This document shows positions 7,434-16,638 of a stretch of DNA of 35,231 nucleotides, in pieces. Positions within the stretch are counted from its first letter, which is position 1. The number at the start of each line of letters is the position of its first letter. The DNA is taken from the NCBI GenBank assembly GCA_030066195.1, contig JASJCB010000158.1, positions 1 through 35,231 of the forward strand, in the 5' to 3' direction. Position numbers and translations under genes: made by a program. The stretch is from Acidobacteriota bacterium. Lineage in GTDB: Bacteria > Acidobacteriota > Holophagae > Acanthopleuribacterales > Acanthopleuribacteraceae. Under the pieces are notes generated by a model that saw only the letters and a list, made by a program, of their open reading frames with translations, did no database searches and was not told the origin of the DNA.

Positions 7434-7665
7434 CTTCTAGAGAAACATCACGACCGTTCTCGATATCCGCCAGGCCCTGGACTACAGCGCGCATAAAACG
7501 TTTTTCCTCTTGATCGGCTTCATATGAATGAATTGTTTGAACCACCGCAACGCCCTCGCCGTCACGAGTCAAAGTTACATGGTTTTTCTCAGCTAGGTCG
7601 CCGATCACTCTATCTGGGTCTATGGTAAAGTCTTGGACCGTGTATGAATCGTTCAAGCGGCTCAT
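7405..7665 (-). CDS. Phd/YefM-like antitoxin
   Basis: An 86-residue protein immediately upstream of the RelE/ParE toxin, in the usual antitoxin-first order. The region TIDPDRVIGDLAEKNHVTLT followed by GVAVVQTI is typical of the Phd/YefM DNA-binding fold; the C-terminal part, rich in charged residues, should wrap around the toxin. AAGGAG lies seven bases before the ATG, a far better ribosome binding site than the toxin has, fitting excess antitoxin synthesis. The pair probably represses its own promoter in the 7666-7831 gap, but no operator was recognised. Such modules are often mobile; no direct sign of transfer is visible. Confidence 0.8.
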   Translation of the reverse strand: MSRLNDSYTVQDFTIDPDRVIGDLAEKNHVTLTRDGEGVAVVQTIHSYEADQEEKRFMRAVVQGLADIENGRDVSLEDARRRLGIN

Positions 7666-7831
7666 AGATAAACTCCTTGTCTTTTCAATTTTAGCATAAT
7701 AGGCTACCTGCTCATAGCTCGGCCAAACTTTTAAGCTGTTTAGTCGGATCGTCTATTTCATAGCCTGCTTGACAGTGCCGGCTCACCATGTACAAACTGG
7801 GCGTGTCCTATTCCAATGCCGGGAGTTGACC

Positions 7832-9565
7832 ATGCCTTTCAAGACCGCACTACTGTTATGCCTGTCGGTGAGCGCCGCCGTTGCCGCCGATTCCTCCCAT
7901 GCCGAGAAACTCGATCGCATCTGCACCGATTATTTCAATTACCTCGTAGAGAAATACCCCGCCTTCTACAGCGATGCCCTGTTACGGGAGGTGCCCGACA
8001 CCTCCCTGGCCGAGGTTAAGAAGGGAGCGGAAAGAGCGGCCGGTTATCTGGAGCAATTGAAATCGGTGGATCGTAAGCAACTCGCCTTTCAGGACGCGGC
8101 CACCTATGATTTGTTCAAAAACCAGTTGCAAGAAGCGGTGGACGGCCCCAAGTACTACTGGTTGGAATTCGACGTATTGCCCTATCACGCCGGCTTCCTC
8201 CTGGCCATGGTGCCGGCGGCGGCACAGGGTTTCGTCATGAAAACCCCGCAAGACAAACCCGACTACATGAATCTGGTCGATAGCTACGCCCGCTTCTACA
8301 AACAACTCCTGAAAAAGATCAAAGGTCAGGAGGAGCGGAGCATCCTGCTGCCCAAACCCGCGCTGCCCGGGGTAATCGCCATGTTCCAGGGGGCGCGCGC
8401 CGCCGCGCCCGCGACCTTCAAGATGACCATGGATCGCATGGATCTTTTACCTGAGGGCGCAGAAACCTTTTGCAAGCAGGTGGATCAAAAGACTGCCGAC
8501 AGCCTGTTTCCCGCCATGGACGCCTTGCTGAATTATCTGAACGGACCCTATAAGGACCGCCTGCCCGAGTCCGTAGGTTTGTGGCAGTACCCCGGTGGTG
8601 ACGCCTATTACCGGCAGCGCATCCGTGCCCACACCACCCTGGCTTTAAGTCCCCAAGAGATTCACGAAATGGGAAAAGGACATGTCGCCCGGCTGATGAA
8701 GGAAATGGCCGCCATCCGCAAGCAAGTCGGATTTGACGGCAGCCAGGAGGCTTTTCACGAGAAGCTGCGCAAGGACACCCGGTTCCTGGCTAAAACACCC
8801 CAGGACATTGCCGACCGCTTCGACATGTACATCAAACGCATCGAACCCAAGATCGACGCCTACTTCAGCCTGAAACCCAAGGCGCCCTACGGCACCAAAC
8901 GCCTGAACCCGGCCTCCGAGGCGGGAATGACCTACGGCTACTATCAGCGGCCGACCGAGGCGGATCCCGTGGGTCGCTACCTGTTCAACGGTTCCGATCT
9001 GGAAAACCGCTCCATGCTGTGGGCGGCGCCGTTGATCTACCACGAGTTGATTCCCGGGCATCATTTCCACCTGGCTTTGCAGCGCGAGAACAAGGATTTG
9101 CATGTTTTTAGAGCCAGGGCGATCAACATGACGGTGTTTACGGAGGGCTGGGCCAATTATGCCGCCTCGCTGGCCGATGAAATGGGACTTTACAGCGACC
9201 CCTACGATCGTTACGGTTGGCTGGTCTTCGACATGTTCATTTCCGCGAGGCTGGTGGTGGACACGGGCATGAACGCAATGAAGTGGCCGCTGTCCAAGGC
9301 GCGCGCCTATATGAAGGAACACTGTTTCCAAGCCGAGGCCGAAATTACCACCGAAACCCTGCGCTACAGTACCGATATGCCCGGTCAGGCCCTGGCTTAT
9401 AAGCTGGGTTTCGAACAGATCCGAAAATACCGCGCCAAAGCTGAAAAGGCGATGGGGGAACAGTTCGACATCCGAGCTTTTCACGGCGCCGTACTGGAAG
9501 GCGGTTCCATCAGCATGCCCTTGTTGGAGGAACGTGTGGATCTGTATATTCAAACCGGTAAGTAG
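7832..9565 (+). CDS. Secreted DUF885-family metallopeptidase-like protein
   Basis: A 577-residue DUF885 protein (COG4805). The start at 7832 is preferred over the upstream ATG at 7769 because GGGAG lies six bases before it and because the product then begins with a clear signal peptide (MPFKTALLLCLSVSAAVAA). A helical region leads to the zinc-type motif HELIPGHH (H404, E405, H410, H411), then the conserved block VFTEGWANYAASLADEMG, and a C-terminal helical part ending near GGSISMPLLEERVDLYI. DUF885 proteins look like gluzincin-type peptidases and are generally assumed to act on peptides in the periplasm; the actual substrate is unknown. It is followed by a separate promoter and a TonB-dependent receptor, so a functional link with import of degradation products is possible but unproven. 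Confidence 0.85.
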   Translation: MPFKTALLLCLSVSAAVAADSSHAEKLDRICTDYFNYLVEKYPAFYSDALLREVPDTSLAEVKKGAERAAGYLEQLKSVDRKQLAFQDAATYDLFKNQLQEAVDGPKYYWLEFDVLPYHAGFLLAMVPAAAQGFVMKTPQDKPDYMNLVDSYARFYKQLLKKIKGQEERSILLPKPALPGVIAMFQGARAAAPATFKMTMDRMDLLPEGAETFCKQVDQKTADSLFPAMDALLNYLNGPYKDRLPESVGLWQYPGGDAYYRQRIRAHTTLALSPQEIHEMGKGHVARLMKEMAAIRKQVGFDGSQEAFHEKLRKDTRFLAKTPQDIADRFDMYIKRIEPKIDAYFSLKPKAPYGTKRLNPASEAGMTYGYYQRPTEADPVGRYLFNGSDLENRSMLWAAPLIYHELIPGHHFHLALQRENKDLHVFRARAINMTVFTEGWANYAASLADEMGLYSDPYDRYGWLVFDMFISARLVVDTGMNAMKWPLSKARAYMKEHCFQAEAEITTETLRYSTDMPGQALAYKLGFEQIRKYRAKAEKAMGEQFDIRAFHGAVLEGGSISMPLLEERVDLYIQTGK

Positions 9566-9605
9566 ACAAACCGGGGCTCGTCAAGGTCGGTTCCCCGCCA
9601 TAATT

Positions 9606-9635
9606 ATGACTGACCGTGCACGCTTGTGTTAGAAT
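9606..9635 (+). promoter_or_regulatory. Candidate sigma-70 promoter for the TonB-dependent receptor
   Basis: ATGACT (9606-9611), an 18-bp spacer and TAGAAT (9630-9635, 5 of 6 matches). It lies 115 bp upstream of the receptor start, leaving a leader of about 110 nt in which no conserved riboswitch was recognised. Confidence 0.35.
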
Positions 9636-9750
9636 GCGATCAGGAGTCAAGCCCTTCAATACATCAGCTTACATTCTGCTGAATCGTTCCACTCGAGCCT
9701 ATCATTAGATTCATCCATACATGCGCTAGTTTGTATCAAGGAGAAAGGAT

Positions 9751-12700
9751 ATGTCTCACGGCTTAAAATGCTTATTCCTGTTTGTTTTGCTCTCACCGTT
9801 TACCTTTTCACAAACGACCGGTTCCATTCAAGGCAAGGTTGTGGATAACGAGGGCAGCCCCCTCCCCGGTGTCACTGTCTTGCTGGAATCGGAAAAACTG
9901 ATCGGCACACGGACGGATGTCAGCCGAGCCGACGGTAGTTTCCTCTTTCGTCGGATTCCACCGGGTGAATACACCATCACCTCTACCCTGACCGGTATGG
10001 CCACCGATAAAACCACCCTGACCGTTGCTTTGGGCGGCGTCGCCCGGCCTACCATCGTAATGAAGCCGGAAGCCACCGAGGAAACGCTTACCGTGGTGGG
10101 CTCCTCCGATCCCGTTTTAGATAATGTGGAAGTGGCCGCTCAATTCAAATCGGACATCATCGATAAACTCCCCACCTTGGGACGCAGCCAGGCCGATATC
10201 GCACGACTATCACCGGGCGTAACCTTCAACGGCGGCACCGGCGCGGCCGAGATCTCCGGCGCCAACAGCGGCGCGAACACCTGGCTGATCAACGGCGCAG
10301 ACTCCCGGTTCGACAATATCCGCTCGCAGCCGGGTAACGCCATCATCGAGGACTCCATCCAAGAAACTACCGTGATGACGGCTGCCGTCTCAGCCGAGTA
10401 CGGACAGTTCGGCGGCGGCGTGGTTGCCGCGGTCACCAAGTCCGGCGGCAATACCTTTGCCGGTTCCCTGCGTTTTGCGCTGTCCAATCCGGATTGGACC
10501 GCGGAAACGCCGCTGGAACGCGACGATCCCAACTTCCCCGGAAAGAGTGATGAGATCGATCATGTGGACACTGTGACCTTCGGCGGACCCATCATCAAGG
10601 ATCGTCTGTGGTTTTTCGTGGCCGCCCAGCAGTCCGAGGAAAATATCGACATCAACTATGTCAACCCCAATCCCATCACGGATACAGCCGCTGCCTCCTA
10701 CGGTGTGGAACCCCAGGTGCGACCCGGTGTCCGCCCTGTGCCCGGTCGCGTGGATGAGGACGAGCGCTTCGAGGTGAAACTTACCGGGCAGTTAACGGAC
10801 GGACATAACCTCAGCGTAAGCTACCTCAGTCGGGAAACTCTGAATGTGAACAACACCTCGGCATCTTTCGACGAAACCACCCTGGCTACCCGCACGGTCA
10901 CCCGCGAGCAATCGGCGATTACCTACAACGGTGTCATCAACCCCAACCTCAGCGTGGAAGTGCAATATACCGAACGGGAAAGCGTGTTCGAAGCGCGCCC
11001 CATTCCGCCTCACCTCCAGGCGCAAATCGACGCGGGCGCTAACATTGATATCATCGGAACCTCGTTGCGTTATCGCCGCAGCCCCCAGTTCCGTATCAAC
11101 TCGCCCCAGTTCCTGGGGAAACCCGATGAACCGCGCGGGAACGAAACCCTGCGTGCTCAACTCAGCTACTTCCTGGTTACCGAATCTATGGGCACGCACG
11201 ATTTCAGCATCGGTCTCCAAACCTTGGAAGACTATCGCTTTGCCGACAACCGTCAATACGTCAATGATTGGGAGTTCTGGAGCGACTTCCGCTTCGAAGG
11301 CAATACCGCCATCCCCATCTATTCGAACACCAGTTCCGGCGGTCGCTACCGGTCGCGCTTGTATTATCGTCCCATCGAGATCAGTTCCATGACCACGCGT
11401 TACGAAACCGATTCCGCTTGGGTCAATGATACCTTTACCTTAAACGACGAGTGGCGCTTCAACATCGGCTTTCGCTTTGACCAAAATGACGGTGTGCGCG
11501 CCGACGGTTTGACATCGGCCGACGACAGCATCGTCTCGCCGCGCTTGTCGGTGAACTATGATCTACGCGGTGAAGGCAAACACGAATTCAACGCCAGTTA
11601 TTCGGTTTATGCCGGTCGGGTGGGCGATGCGGCCGATGACGGCAGTCAGGCTGGTTCTACCTCTACGGCGCGACTCAATTACGGTGGTCCGCAAACGGAG
11701 AACTACCTGGATGTGATCGCTTGGATCAACGAAACCTACGGTGAAGACTTCTTCCTGGACCCGCTGGGGCACCCCAACTCGGCCGCCTGGGAAGACGACC
11801 TCGGCTTCAGCACCATCAACCGCGGGGACCTGTCCTCACCCAACCAGGTTTTCGGCGATGTGAACCCCAACGGAGGCTATACCCCCAATGGCCTGGACTC
11901 TCCGCACACGGTCGAATCACGTATCGGGTATCAGATCCAATTCGGTTCAAAGGGCTTCTTCAAGGCCGATTTCGTACACCGCGACTTCGAGGACTTCTAC
12001 GTCTCGCATATCAACCAGGTGATCGGCAGCACCAATAACGGCCGTAACGACTTGACCGTAATCAACAACGACGACAGTGTGTACAACAAGGAATACAACG
12101 GGGTGCAGACCTCATTCCGCTGGCGGTTCAATGATAAGTTGAGATTTTCGGGCAACTACACCTGGTCGCAGCTCATCGGTAACACCAACGGCGGCAGCAC
12201 CAGCGGTATCCTGAGTCCATCCAGCGCTCTGACGGAGTACCCGGAATACAACAACTTCGCGAACCGTCTGCCGCGCGGCTACCTTCGCGGCGACCAACGC
12301 CATGTGGCCAACCTGTTCCTGACCTATGAGTGGGATACCCAGGTGGGCTTTTTCGACTTGACCTGGTACCAACGCTTTGCCACGGGTTCGCCCTACGACC
12401 TGGTGTTGGACATCGACATCGAAGATGATCCCACGGCCTGGGGCCTGCCGGCCTATGACACCGTCAATTATCTGGACCCGCCCGATGACATCACCTATTA
12501 TGTCCACCGCGGCGGCGAGCGTGCTCAGGACGTCCATGAAACCAACCTGGCCATTAACTACGCCATCACCTACAAGCGCTTCGAGTTCTTCGTGGAATTC
12601 GATATCATCAACCTGTTCAACGCGGACAATTACGACCGCGGCTGGTCGTTGGACCTGGAAACCGATGTCAACCAGGACATGCCGTTCAACGTCTACACGG

Positions 12701-12816
12701 AAACCCCGGTGGAAGGCGTACACTACACGGTGGTCGATCGCTTCGGCGAACCCGACTCCAACCCGGACTTCCAAACCCCGCGCACCTACCGCATCGATAT
12801 AGGCTTCCGCTTCTAA
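9751..12816 (+). CDS. Oar-like TonB-dependent outer-membrane receptor with carboxypeptidase-regulatory-like domain
   Basis: A 1021-residue outer-membrane protein. A signal peptide (to about residue 20) precedes a carboxypeptidase-D regulatory-like beta-sandwich (about 24-105; GSIQGKVVDNEGSPLPGVTV and the GEYTITSTLTGM strand). A TonB-receptor plug follows (about 125-235; LPTLGRSQADIARLSPGV, then VSAEYGQFGGGVVAAVTKSG). The rest is a large beta-barrel with many Tyr/Phe strands and ends in a typical outer-membrane signature (TYRIDIGFRF). Such Oar/SusC-like receptors are abundant in Acidobacteriota and take up oligosaccharides or peptides, or support adhesion. The ligand cannot be told. AAGGAG and AAAGGA lie just before the ATG. 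No SusD partner follows. A terminator sits 33 bp after the stop, so the gene is monocistronic. Confidence 0.92.
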   Translation: MSHGLKCLFLFVLLSPFTFSQTTGSIQGKVVDNEGSPLPGVTVLLESEKLIGTRTDVSRADGSFLFRRIPPGEYTITSTLTGMATDKTTLTVALGGVARPTIVMKPEATEETLTVVGSSDPVLDNVEVAAQFKSDIIDKLPTLGRSQADIARLSPGVTFNGGTGAAEISGANSGANTWLINGADSRFDNIRSQPGNAIIEDSIQETTVMTAAVSAEYGQFGGGVVAAVTKSGGNTFAGSLRFALSNPDWTAETPLERDDPNFPGKSDEIDHVDTVTFGGPIIKDRLWFFVAAQQSEENIDINYVNPNPITDTAAASYGVEPQVRPGVRPVPGRVDEDERFEVKLTGQLTDGHNLSVSYLSRETLNVNNTSASFDETTLATRTVTREQSAITYNGVINPNLSVEVQYTERESVFEARPIPPHLQAQIDAGANIDIIGTSLRYRRSPQFRINSPQFLGKPDEPRGNETLRAQLSYFLVTESMGTHDFSIGLQTLEDYRFADNRQYVNDWEFWSDFRFEGNTAIPIYSNTSSGGRYRSRLYYRPIEISSMTTRYETDSAWVNDTFTLNDEWRFNIGFRFDQNDGVRADGLTSADDSIVSPRLSVNYDLRGEGKHEFNASYSVYAGRVGDAADDGSQAGSTSTARLNYGGPQTENYLDVIAWINETYGEDFFLDPLGHPNSAAWEDDLGFSTINRGDLSSPNQVFGDVNPNGGYTPNGLDSPHTVESRIGYQIQFGSKGFFKADFVHRDFEDFYVSHINQVIGSTNNGRNDLTVINNDDSVYNKEYNGVQTSFRWRFNDKLRFSGNYTWSQLIGNTNGGSTSGILSPSSALTEYPEYNNFANRLPRGYLRGDQRHVANLFLTYEWDTQVGFFDLTWYQRFATGSPYDLVLDIDIEDDPTAWGLPAYDTVNYLDPPDDITYYVHRGGERAQDVHETNLAINYAITYKRFEFFVEFDIINLFNADNYDRGWSLDLETDVNQDMPFNVYTETPVEGVHYTVVDRFGEPDSNPDFQTPRTYRIDIGFRF

Positions 12817-12848
12817 ACAAGACGGCAACCGCTTCAATAATTACCAAC

Positions 12849-12875
12849 AGGGCTCCCTTCATAGGGAGCCCTTTT
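12849..12875 (+). terminator. Intrinsic terminator of the receptor gene
   Basis: AGGGCTCCC (12849-12857) pairs perfectly with GGGAGCCCT (12864-12872) around a 6-nt loop, followed by four T residues. Confidence 0.75.
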
Positions 12876-13013
12876 GGGTTCCGATCCGATGAGTTGGTTG
12901 CCGCCTGCTTTCTCAATAAAAGGTGAGCCACTTATGCATTGTTTCGCGCTTATACGGCAATCCGGCGCCATTGAATCTCCACGCCGGAAATATAGCCTGC
13001 TCTCTCGTGCAAA

Positions 13014-13042
13014 ATGCCGCCGGTCTCTCCTCCCGGCGGCAT
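13014..13042. terminator. Bidirectional terminator-like hairpin
   Basis: ATGCCGCCGG (13014-13023) pairs with CCGGCGGCAT (13033-13042), extended outward by A:T pairs, with seven T residues downstream on the plus strand and an A-run upstream. It can stop the minus-strand gene that ends at 13155 and also any plus-strand transcript from 12876-13010. That 135-bp stretch has no convincing gene. Confidence 0.65.
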
Positions 13043-13154
13043 TTTTTTCAATGGGTGTAAACTGGTCGCGGAGGGCGCGGCGTCATCTGATCGGTGTGGT
13101 TTTTCGGCCGGGCTCACGCCCGTGCCCGACACCACGCCCTCCACGTTAGTAACT

Positions 13155-13772
13155 TTAAAATTTGAATTTGAAACCCAGGGTACTGGTAAAACCGTCGCTT
13201 TCGATACGGTTTTCATCCCAGTATTCCTCTTGGGTAAAGAGCCAACGGTTCTCCCAAACCAGGGTGAACCCGGTGTCGGCAAAGGCGCGGCCGAAAAGCT
13301 CCAGGCCAAGGCCGCCGTAGTAGCCCGTATCGCCGATGCGATCGACATCGCCGAAGTAATCGGGTAGGGTGTATTCGGAACTATAGTAACCCACACCGCC
13401 CATCAGGTAGGGACGCAGCATGGTGCGGAAGGGTGAGAATTTAAGGCCCAGTTGGAACGCGTTGGTCTTACGGTCCAACAGGGGCACAACCACGGTGGAG
13501 CAGCAATCTTCGTAAAGCACTACTTCACTGGTTTGGAAGTCGTAAGAGGCTTCCAGGGAAAGTTCGGGTGTCAGGAAGAACCCGCCGAACACGCCCAGGT
13601 TATAGCTGCCGTCTTCATCCACATCTTCCAGTTCGATGAAGCCGGCGCGCAGGCCGATATAGCCGTCGGCCCGGTCGTGGGGCTGAGCGAGGACGGGTAG
13701 GGTCAGAACCAGGCCGATGAAGAGCAGGGCTCGCATCGGACCGGATTTTGGCGATGAGGGAAAAGCATACAT
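13155..13772 (-). CDS. Small outer-membrane beta-barrel protein
   Basis: A 205-residue protein with a signal peptide (MRALLFIGLVLTLPVLAQ preceded by a polar stretch if the ATG at 13772 is used). The mature part alternates polar and aromatic or hydrophobic residues and ends with the strand TSTLGFKFKF, whose terminal Phe is the usual beta-barrel assembly signal. About eight amphipathic strands can be drawn (for example YIGLRAGFIEL, LSLEASYDFQ, AFQLGLKFSP, PYLMGGVGYYSS), like OmpA/OmpW-type eight-stranded barrels. A CC pair in the loop at YEDCCST is unusual. The ATG at 13772 has GAGGT six bases upstream; the internal ATG at 13736 would give a shorter signal peptide but lacks a ribosome binding site. 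It is divergent from a sensor kinase gene. Exact function unknown. Confidence 0.8.
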   Translation of the reverse strand: MYAFPSSPKSGPMRALLFIGLVLTLPVLAQPHDRADGYIGLRAGFIELEDVDEDGSYNLGVFGGFFLTPELSLEASYDFQTSEVVLYEDCCSTVVVPLLDRKTNAFQLGLKFSPFRTMLRPYLMGGVGYYSSEYTLPDYFGDVDRIGDTGYYGGLGLELFGRAFADTGFTLVWENRWLFTQEEYWDENRIESDGFTSTLGFKFKF

Positions 13773-14134
13773 AAGACGACCTCGATGGCAAAGATTCGGG
13801 GCCGGCCACCGTAATCACTTATAGGGCAAAGCGCATGCCAAAGAAAAAACCACGACCAGGCAAGGCTTTGCGCGCCGTTGACCTGCCGACCGGCCACCTT
13901 TGGGGGACACTGCTGTCAGGTAGAGCGTACGCCCGTGTTCGGTTCCTAAAACTGTGTTCACGACGTTTTACGGTCTCCGCGTCGACGCATTTTGTCCGAT
14001 TGCTCGCGACAATAACCGACTTTTCCCAGTCCGGTTACCACTTTTTTATGAAGATTTAATGGGAAAATACGATGATTTTAACAGATAGGGCGCTTTACCT
14101 GAACCGGCCGTCGGCTGAGGGTTGGGAGACTTTG
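13773..14134. other. 362-bp divergent intergenic region
   Basis: The gap between the divergent beta-barrel and kinase genes must hold two promoters, but none is clear. A possible plus-strand signal is TTACCA-N16-TAATGG just before 14072. Two short open frames cross here (plus-strand from 13835, minus-strand from 13897); neither has a ribosome binding site or recognisable sequence. Confidence 0.4.
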
Positions 14135-15826
14135 ATGAGCCGAAAGCGAATTTTATACATAGAAGATGACGACGGTCTGGCAAGACTCTTCAGGCGAGGT
14201 TTGCAACGACAGGGCTATGTGGTCGAACATGCGCCCGACGGCGGTAAGGGCCTTGCCATGATTCAAGAGAACGAATACGACCTGATCGCTATCGATCAGC
14301 ACCTGCCGGTATATGACGGTCTGGACGTAATCGAGAAGGTGATCGGCGGAAAAGATGTGCCGCCGATCATTATGGTTACCGGAACCGGCGATGAGAAGAC
14401 CGCCGTCAGGGCGTTGAAGCTGGGCGCCCAGGATTATATCGTGAAAGATGTCGAGGGCGGTTACCTGGAGTTGCTTCCTTCCGTGATCGAACAGGTGTTT
14501 ACCAAACGCAAGTTGGAACAGGACAAACTGGAAGCCGAAACCCGCCTTGTGTCCAGCGAGGCCCGCTACCGAAATCTGGTCGAACTGTCGCCGGACGGAA
14601 TTATCGTGGTTCAAGACAGCACCGTGGTGTTTGCCAATGCCTCCGCCGGCCAATTACTGGGCCGCGGGGATGTGGACGAACTGACGGGCCTACCCGTCAC
14701 GCGCCTTTTCAAGCCGGAAGAATGGGAAGGAACCATGGGCGCCGTTTGCGACGAGCCCGGCGAGGAGGGAGGCACCGGCGTCAAACTCGAAACTACCCTG
14801 ATCCGCAAGGACGGCTCTCTCATCGATGTGGAAGTCATGGGCGCCAGAATCAACTACCAGGGCCAAATGGCCTCACAACTGGTCCTGCGCGATATTTCGG
14901 CGCGCAAAGCGGCCGAGTTGGAGATCCACCAACGCAACGAGGAATTAGAACAAATCGTTCAAGACAAAACCGCCCAGTTGGAAGAAGCCAACCAGGAAAT
15001 GGGCTATAACCGTGATTCCGACAGCAACCAGAAGGCCACCGATGTCTTGCACAATGTCAAAAATGTCCTTACCAGCTTGATCGTCAGCACCAAGATGATG
15101 GAGAAGATCATCGACAGTTCCCGGGTGGGCAAGGTAGACCAGGTGGCCGATCTGATGAAGGAAAATCGCGAGAACCTGGGCGAGTTCATCACACGCGACG
15201 ACAAGGGCAAGCTGATTCCCGAATTTCTTTCCAGCCTGGCCACTGTATTGAATAAAGAACAAAAGATGATCCTGGACGAACTCTACAGCCTGACGCAGAA
15301 TCTGGAGCATGTGAACGTGTCCATTCAACTGCAACAGTCCAGCGCCAAAGTGCATCAGTCCCTGGAAGAACTGAATGTGGAAATGGTGTTTGAAGAGGCC
15401 GTGCGCGTCAACCAGGTCAGCATCAGACGCCATGGCATTACCCTGGAGCGCCGTTTCGAGCAGTTGCCCAAGATCCCGGCGTTTCACCACATGGTGCTGC
15501 AAATACTGGTCAACCTCATCTCCAACGCCGCCGAGGCCATGACCAGGGTAGACCCGGAAAGGCGTGTCATGATTCTGACCGCCTGCAAAACGGAAACGGA
15601 TGCGATCTTACAGGTCACCGATCACGGGGTGGGGATTGCCCCCGAAACCATGGGCCGGATTTTCGGTTACGGTTTCACAACCCGTAAGTCGGGCCACGGA
15701 TTCGGTTTGCACAGTTGCCGACAGTTGGCCGAACAGATGCAGGGTTCGCTGGAAGTGGCCAGCGAGGGTATCGACAAGGGCGCCACATTCACGCTGATGC
15801 TGCCGCTGGAAGTGGAAGAGGACTGA
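14135..15826 (+). CDS. Hybrid sensor: receiver-PAS-histidine kinase
   Basis: A cytosolic signalling protein of 563 residues. The N-terminal receiver domain (about 4-125) has the acidic pocket EDDD (E10-D13), phospho-acceptor D54 in AIDQHLP, the VTGTG switch strand and the lysine in DYIVKD. A PAS domain follows (about 140-255; RYRNLVELSPDGIIVV to VLRDISARKAAE), then a coiled coil and an atypical phospho-acceptor helix with LHNVKNVLTSL (His about residue 305). The ATPase domain carries the N-box LVNLISNAAEAM, the G1 box DHGVGIAP and the G2 box GHGFGLHS. The receiver-first order means it is controlled by another kinase and relays to an unlinked regulator. The ATG at 14135 is preferred over 14072 because GGGAG lies six bases upstream. 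No membrane segments. Confidence 0.9.
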   Translation: MSRKRILYIEDDDGLARLFRRGLQRQGYVVEHAPDGGKGLAMIQENEYDLIAIDQHLPVYDGLDVIEKVIGGKDVPPIIMVTGTGDEKTAVRALKLGAQDYIVKDVEGGYLELLPSVIEQVFTKRKLEQDKLEAETRLVSSEARYRNLVELSPDGIIVVQDSTVVFANASAGQLLGRGDVDELTGLPVTRLFKPEEWEGTMGAVCDEPGEEGGTGVKLETTLIRKDGSLIDVEVMGARINYQGQMASQLVLRDISARKAAELEIHQRNEELEQIVQDKTAQLEEANQEMGYNRDSDSNQKATDVLHNVKNVLTSLIVSTKMMEKIIDSSRVGKVDQVADLMKENRENLGEFITRDDKGKLIPEFLSSLATVLNKEQKMILDELYSLTQNLEHVNVSIQLQQSSAKVHQSLEELNVEMVFEEAVRVNQVSIRRHGITLERRFEQLPKIPAFHHMVLQILVNLISNAAEAMTRVDPERRVMILTACKTETDAILQVTDHGVGIAPETMGRIFGYGFTTRKSGHGFGLHSCRQLAEQMQGSLEVASEGIDKGATFTLMLPLEVEED

Positions 15827-15960
15827 AACCGTCGCAAGGGCGGACTGTCCACTACGGCATTTTTTGGGAGCTTCCAAGAATAGAAGCGAAGTCCATGATT
15901 CAGCCGACGACCTGATTATAGTAGACCTACGATTGCCGGCCGAAAAAAGAATTTCTTTTC

Positions 15961-15990
15961 TTGGCAATAGCCCCGTCCCGGTGCTAAGAT
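15961..15990 (+). promoter_or_regulatory. Candidate sigma-70 promoter of an intergenic transcript
   Basis: TTGGCA (15961-15966; 5 of 6 matches), an 18-bp spacer and TAAGAT (15985-15990; 4 of 6). The transcript would start at about 15997 and run to the terminator at 16251-16281. Confidence 0.4.
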
Positions 15991-15996
15991 TAGACC

Positions 15997-16281
15997 AGAA
16001 CATTTCTTCACAGATCAGCCCTTACCGTCAGTTGGGTTTGAGTGGTTGTCCGTGCCGTAAACCGGACCTATCACACTGTGATGAAAAGATTGGCGGCCGG
16101 TTGGCCGCACTTTCCCTTTGTACAAGAAAAGATAAGCCGATCAAGGGTTTGGCAAGGCATTGATCGGCGTGAAAACACTCGGTTGACTTTGACGAGGGTA
16201 TGGTCTCGGTACGTAATAGTACGTCTGTCCTCCGTGACCAAACCTAGCTTGGGGTGGGCGGAAACGCCCACCCCTTTTTTT
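15997..16281 (+). ncRNA. Candidate non-coding RNA of about 285 nt
   Basis: This stretch lies between a plausible sigma-70 promoter and a very strong terminator, and no open frame in it looks like a protein. Local pairing is frequent: GCGGCC/GGCCGC near 16094-16115, GCCGATCAA/TTGATCGGC near 16137-16167, and an interrupted ACGAGG/CCTCCGT stem near 16190-16236. I checked by eye for RNase P, tmRNA, SRP and c-di-GMP-I hallmarks and saw none. It could be an sRNA or a long structured leader, though no gene follows on the plus strand. Confidence 0.4.
16251..16281 (+). terminator. Strong intrinsic terminator with GAAA tetraloop
   Basis: GGGGTGGGCG (16251-16260) pairs perfectly with CGCCCACCCC (16265-16274) across a GAAA loop, followed by seven T residues. 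It is too far from the kinase stop at 15826 to be its obvious terminator, which argues for a separate transcript. Confidence 0.85.
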
Positions 16282-16638
16282 ATTGGTGATCAAATACGTG
16301 ATGAGGTATTTTTATTACCCCAAAGCGATTTTTAGGATTCGATATTAACGAAATACGGGCGCGGTTTGTTTTAGTTCCCATTTTCAGTGGATATGGATCG
16401 GGAATCCTCAACATCATAAATCCACGGGCCGGTAGATGCACAGGGGTGGCCGCACCTCGGCTTTCCTCATTCGGGTTATCCTCGCCGTTGCCTCCCGACA
16501 TCGACAACGACCTCCGGGTACCGGCAAGTGCCGGGCGCTTCCACTATGCGAGCCCGGTCTGTGGTTCAGCCTCGGGCGCCCGGTCTACAGGTGGAGAAAT
16601 ACGGATTGTTGACCAACCGTTGACAACCCCGAGTTGAC

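Noticed and set aside
13835..14059. 74-codon plus-strand frame before the kinase gene
   Set aside because: No ribosome binding site, and it overlaps a region needed for two divergent promoters.
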